Both the position numbers and the translations under genes were made by a program. A model generated the notes under the pieces. That model saw only the letters and a list, made by a program, of their open reading frames with translations, did no database searches and was not told the DNA's origin. From NCBI RefSeq assembly GCF_030864005.1, contig NZ_CP132976.1, positions 5,270,001-5,334,000 of the forward strand: a stretch of 64,000 bases of DNA. The letters run 5' to 3'. Positions within the stretch are counted from its first letter, which is position 1; the number at the start of each line of letters is the position of its first letter. The DNA is from Achromobacter seleniivolatilans (GTDB lineage: Bacteria > Pseudomonadota > Gammaproteobacteria > Burkholderiales > Burkholderiaceae_B). Shown here in pieces: positions 63,425-64,000 of the stretch.

Positions 63425-64000
63425 TCATCGCTTGCCTCCGCTGCGCAAGAACTTCGCGGCCATGCCCCGGCCCACCATTCCGCGTCCGAAGCTTTGCGCG
63501 CTTGCGCTGCCGCCGGAGACCAAGCCTTGTGCGAGCCCTGGGACTTGCCACATCATGAAGGCTGCGATGAACCCGAGAAGGGCGATGGCGATCATTGCAA
63601 TCTCGTTCGAAGCGAAATAGAGATCCGCCTCTTTCCTGCTATCAATCTTGGCGTAAAAGCCGACCAAGGTCGGAACAATCCCCTTTGTCACGAGAACGGC
63701 GACGAACCACGCGACTAGCTGCTGCAGCGAGGCAGCGATCATGAACCGTAGCCAGCCGTCAAAGAGGAAGGAAACCGCCGGAATGATTGATAGCCCGACC
63801 AGCAATGGACCTAGCGCTAGCCCGAGCTGCAACATGACGTAGGACATCTGCAGGACAACGATGAACGCGATAGACATAAGTACCATCGCGATAATCGCCA
63901 GCACCTGACAAAGGAAAATCACCAAGATGATCGGAAGGTTCTTCAGGATATCGAAGAAACCGATTTGATCCTTGCTCACGCACTCAGAGGGCCGCGAGTC
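63425..64000 (-). CDS. virB6: VirB6/TrbL-type T4SS membrane protein, 5' part outside window
   Basis: The open frame continues to the window edge without a stop; about 191 C-terminal residues are visible. Several long hydrophobic segments ('LPIILVIFLCQVLAIIAMVL', 'VMLQLGLALGPLLVGLSIIP', 'MIAIALLGFIAAFMMWQVPG') and a Gly/Ser-rich tail match VirB6/TrbL proteins, the polytopic inner-membrane part of the channel. The family is usually over 300 residues, so the N-terminal part is missing here. Confidence 0.8.
   Translation of the reverse strand, partial: DSRPSECVSKDQIGFFDILKNLPIILVIFLCQVLAIIAMVLMSIAFIVVLQMSYVMLQLGLALGPLLVGLSIIPAVSFLFDGWLRFMIAASLQQLVAWFVAVLVTKGIVPTLVGFYAKIDSRKEADLYFASNEIAMIAIALLGFIAAFMMWQVPGLAQGLVSGGSASAQSFGRGMVGRGMAAKFLRSGGKR

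Noticed and set aside
62805..63551. 248-codon minus-strand frame between virB8 and virB6
   Set aside because: Overlaps the virB6 3' end and the two plus-strand small genes, with Arg-rich and non-protein-like sequence; the region before virB8 is more likely promoter.

Overview
The window reads as a high-GC betaproteobacterium of the Alcaligenaceae (Bordetella/Achromobacter type). The evidence is Bug-family (TctC-like) periplasmic receptors, the rplU-rpmA-obgE-proB block next to ispB, and a thiC with a TPP riboswitch. This is inferred from gene content; no database search was run.

Bases 1-20152 are ordinary chromosome. From left to right they hold the 3' part of folB, an FAD oxidoreductase, a Fur-box-preceded AraC-type regulator, an alpha/beta hydrolase divergent from a LysR regulator, and a TonB-dependent siderophore receptor with its own weak Fur box and a small exported partner. 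Next come two Bug receptors flanking a two-subunit CoA transferase, a repeat-rich non-coding gap, thiC, a SecD-like lipoprotein, two divergent DNA-binding proteins, proB, obgE, rpmA/rplU, ispB and a tRNA-Pro(CGG).

From the 3' end of that tRNA (about 20150) to the right edge the sequence is an integrative and conjugative element (ICE) of the PFGI-1/SPI-7 class, truncated by the window. The first part (20.1-34.7 kb, mostly rightward and tightly overlapping) is a maintenance and DNA-processing module: a small HTH gene whose 3' end runs into the tRNA, ParA, ParB, winged-helix replication-type proteins, PFL_4669-like and DUF3158-like proteins, SSB, topoisomerase III, a KfrA-like coiled-coil DNA-binding protein and a tyrosine recombinase. 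Four copies of a palindrome, GTTTTGCWGCAAAAC, lie inside genes between 26.1 and 28.6 kb and look like a ParB (parS/KorB-like) binding array.

Bases 35.0-38.5 kb are a visibly more AT-rich cargo island. It encodes a protein with a HEPN-type RX4H motif, a CHAT/caspase-like cysteine protease and a divergent PD-(D/E)XK nuclease. I know no described system with this composition, and it is the best candidate for an undescribed defence or abortive-infection system. A second, separate HEPN-motif gene sits at 48.2-48.9 kb.

Bases 38.6-47.6 kb hold a leftward operon (SNF2-type helicase, DNA adenine methyltransferase, DUF3275-like and small proteins) whose genes are separated by GC-rich hairpins. Its leader is a 117-bp sequence repeated in inverted orientation in front of the rightward DUF3577-like gene, with a diverged third copy inside the operon.

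Bases 49.0-64.0 kb are the transfer apparatus, read leftward: VirB6 (cut by the window edge), VirB8, VirB9, VirB10, a VirB9-like/TcpQ protein in the PilL position, then PilN-O-P-Q-R-S, a PilT/DotB-type ATPase, PilV and PilM. This joins a VirB-type secretion core directly to a thin (type IV) conjugative pilus.
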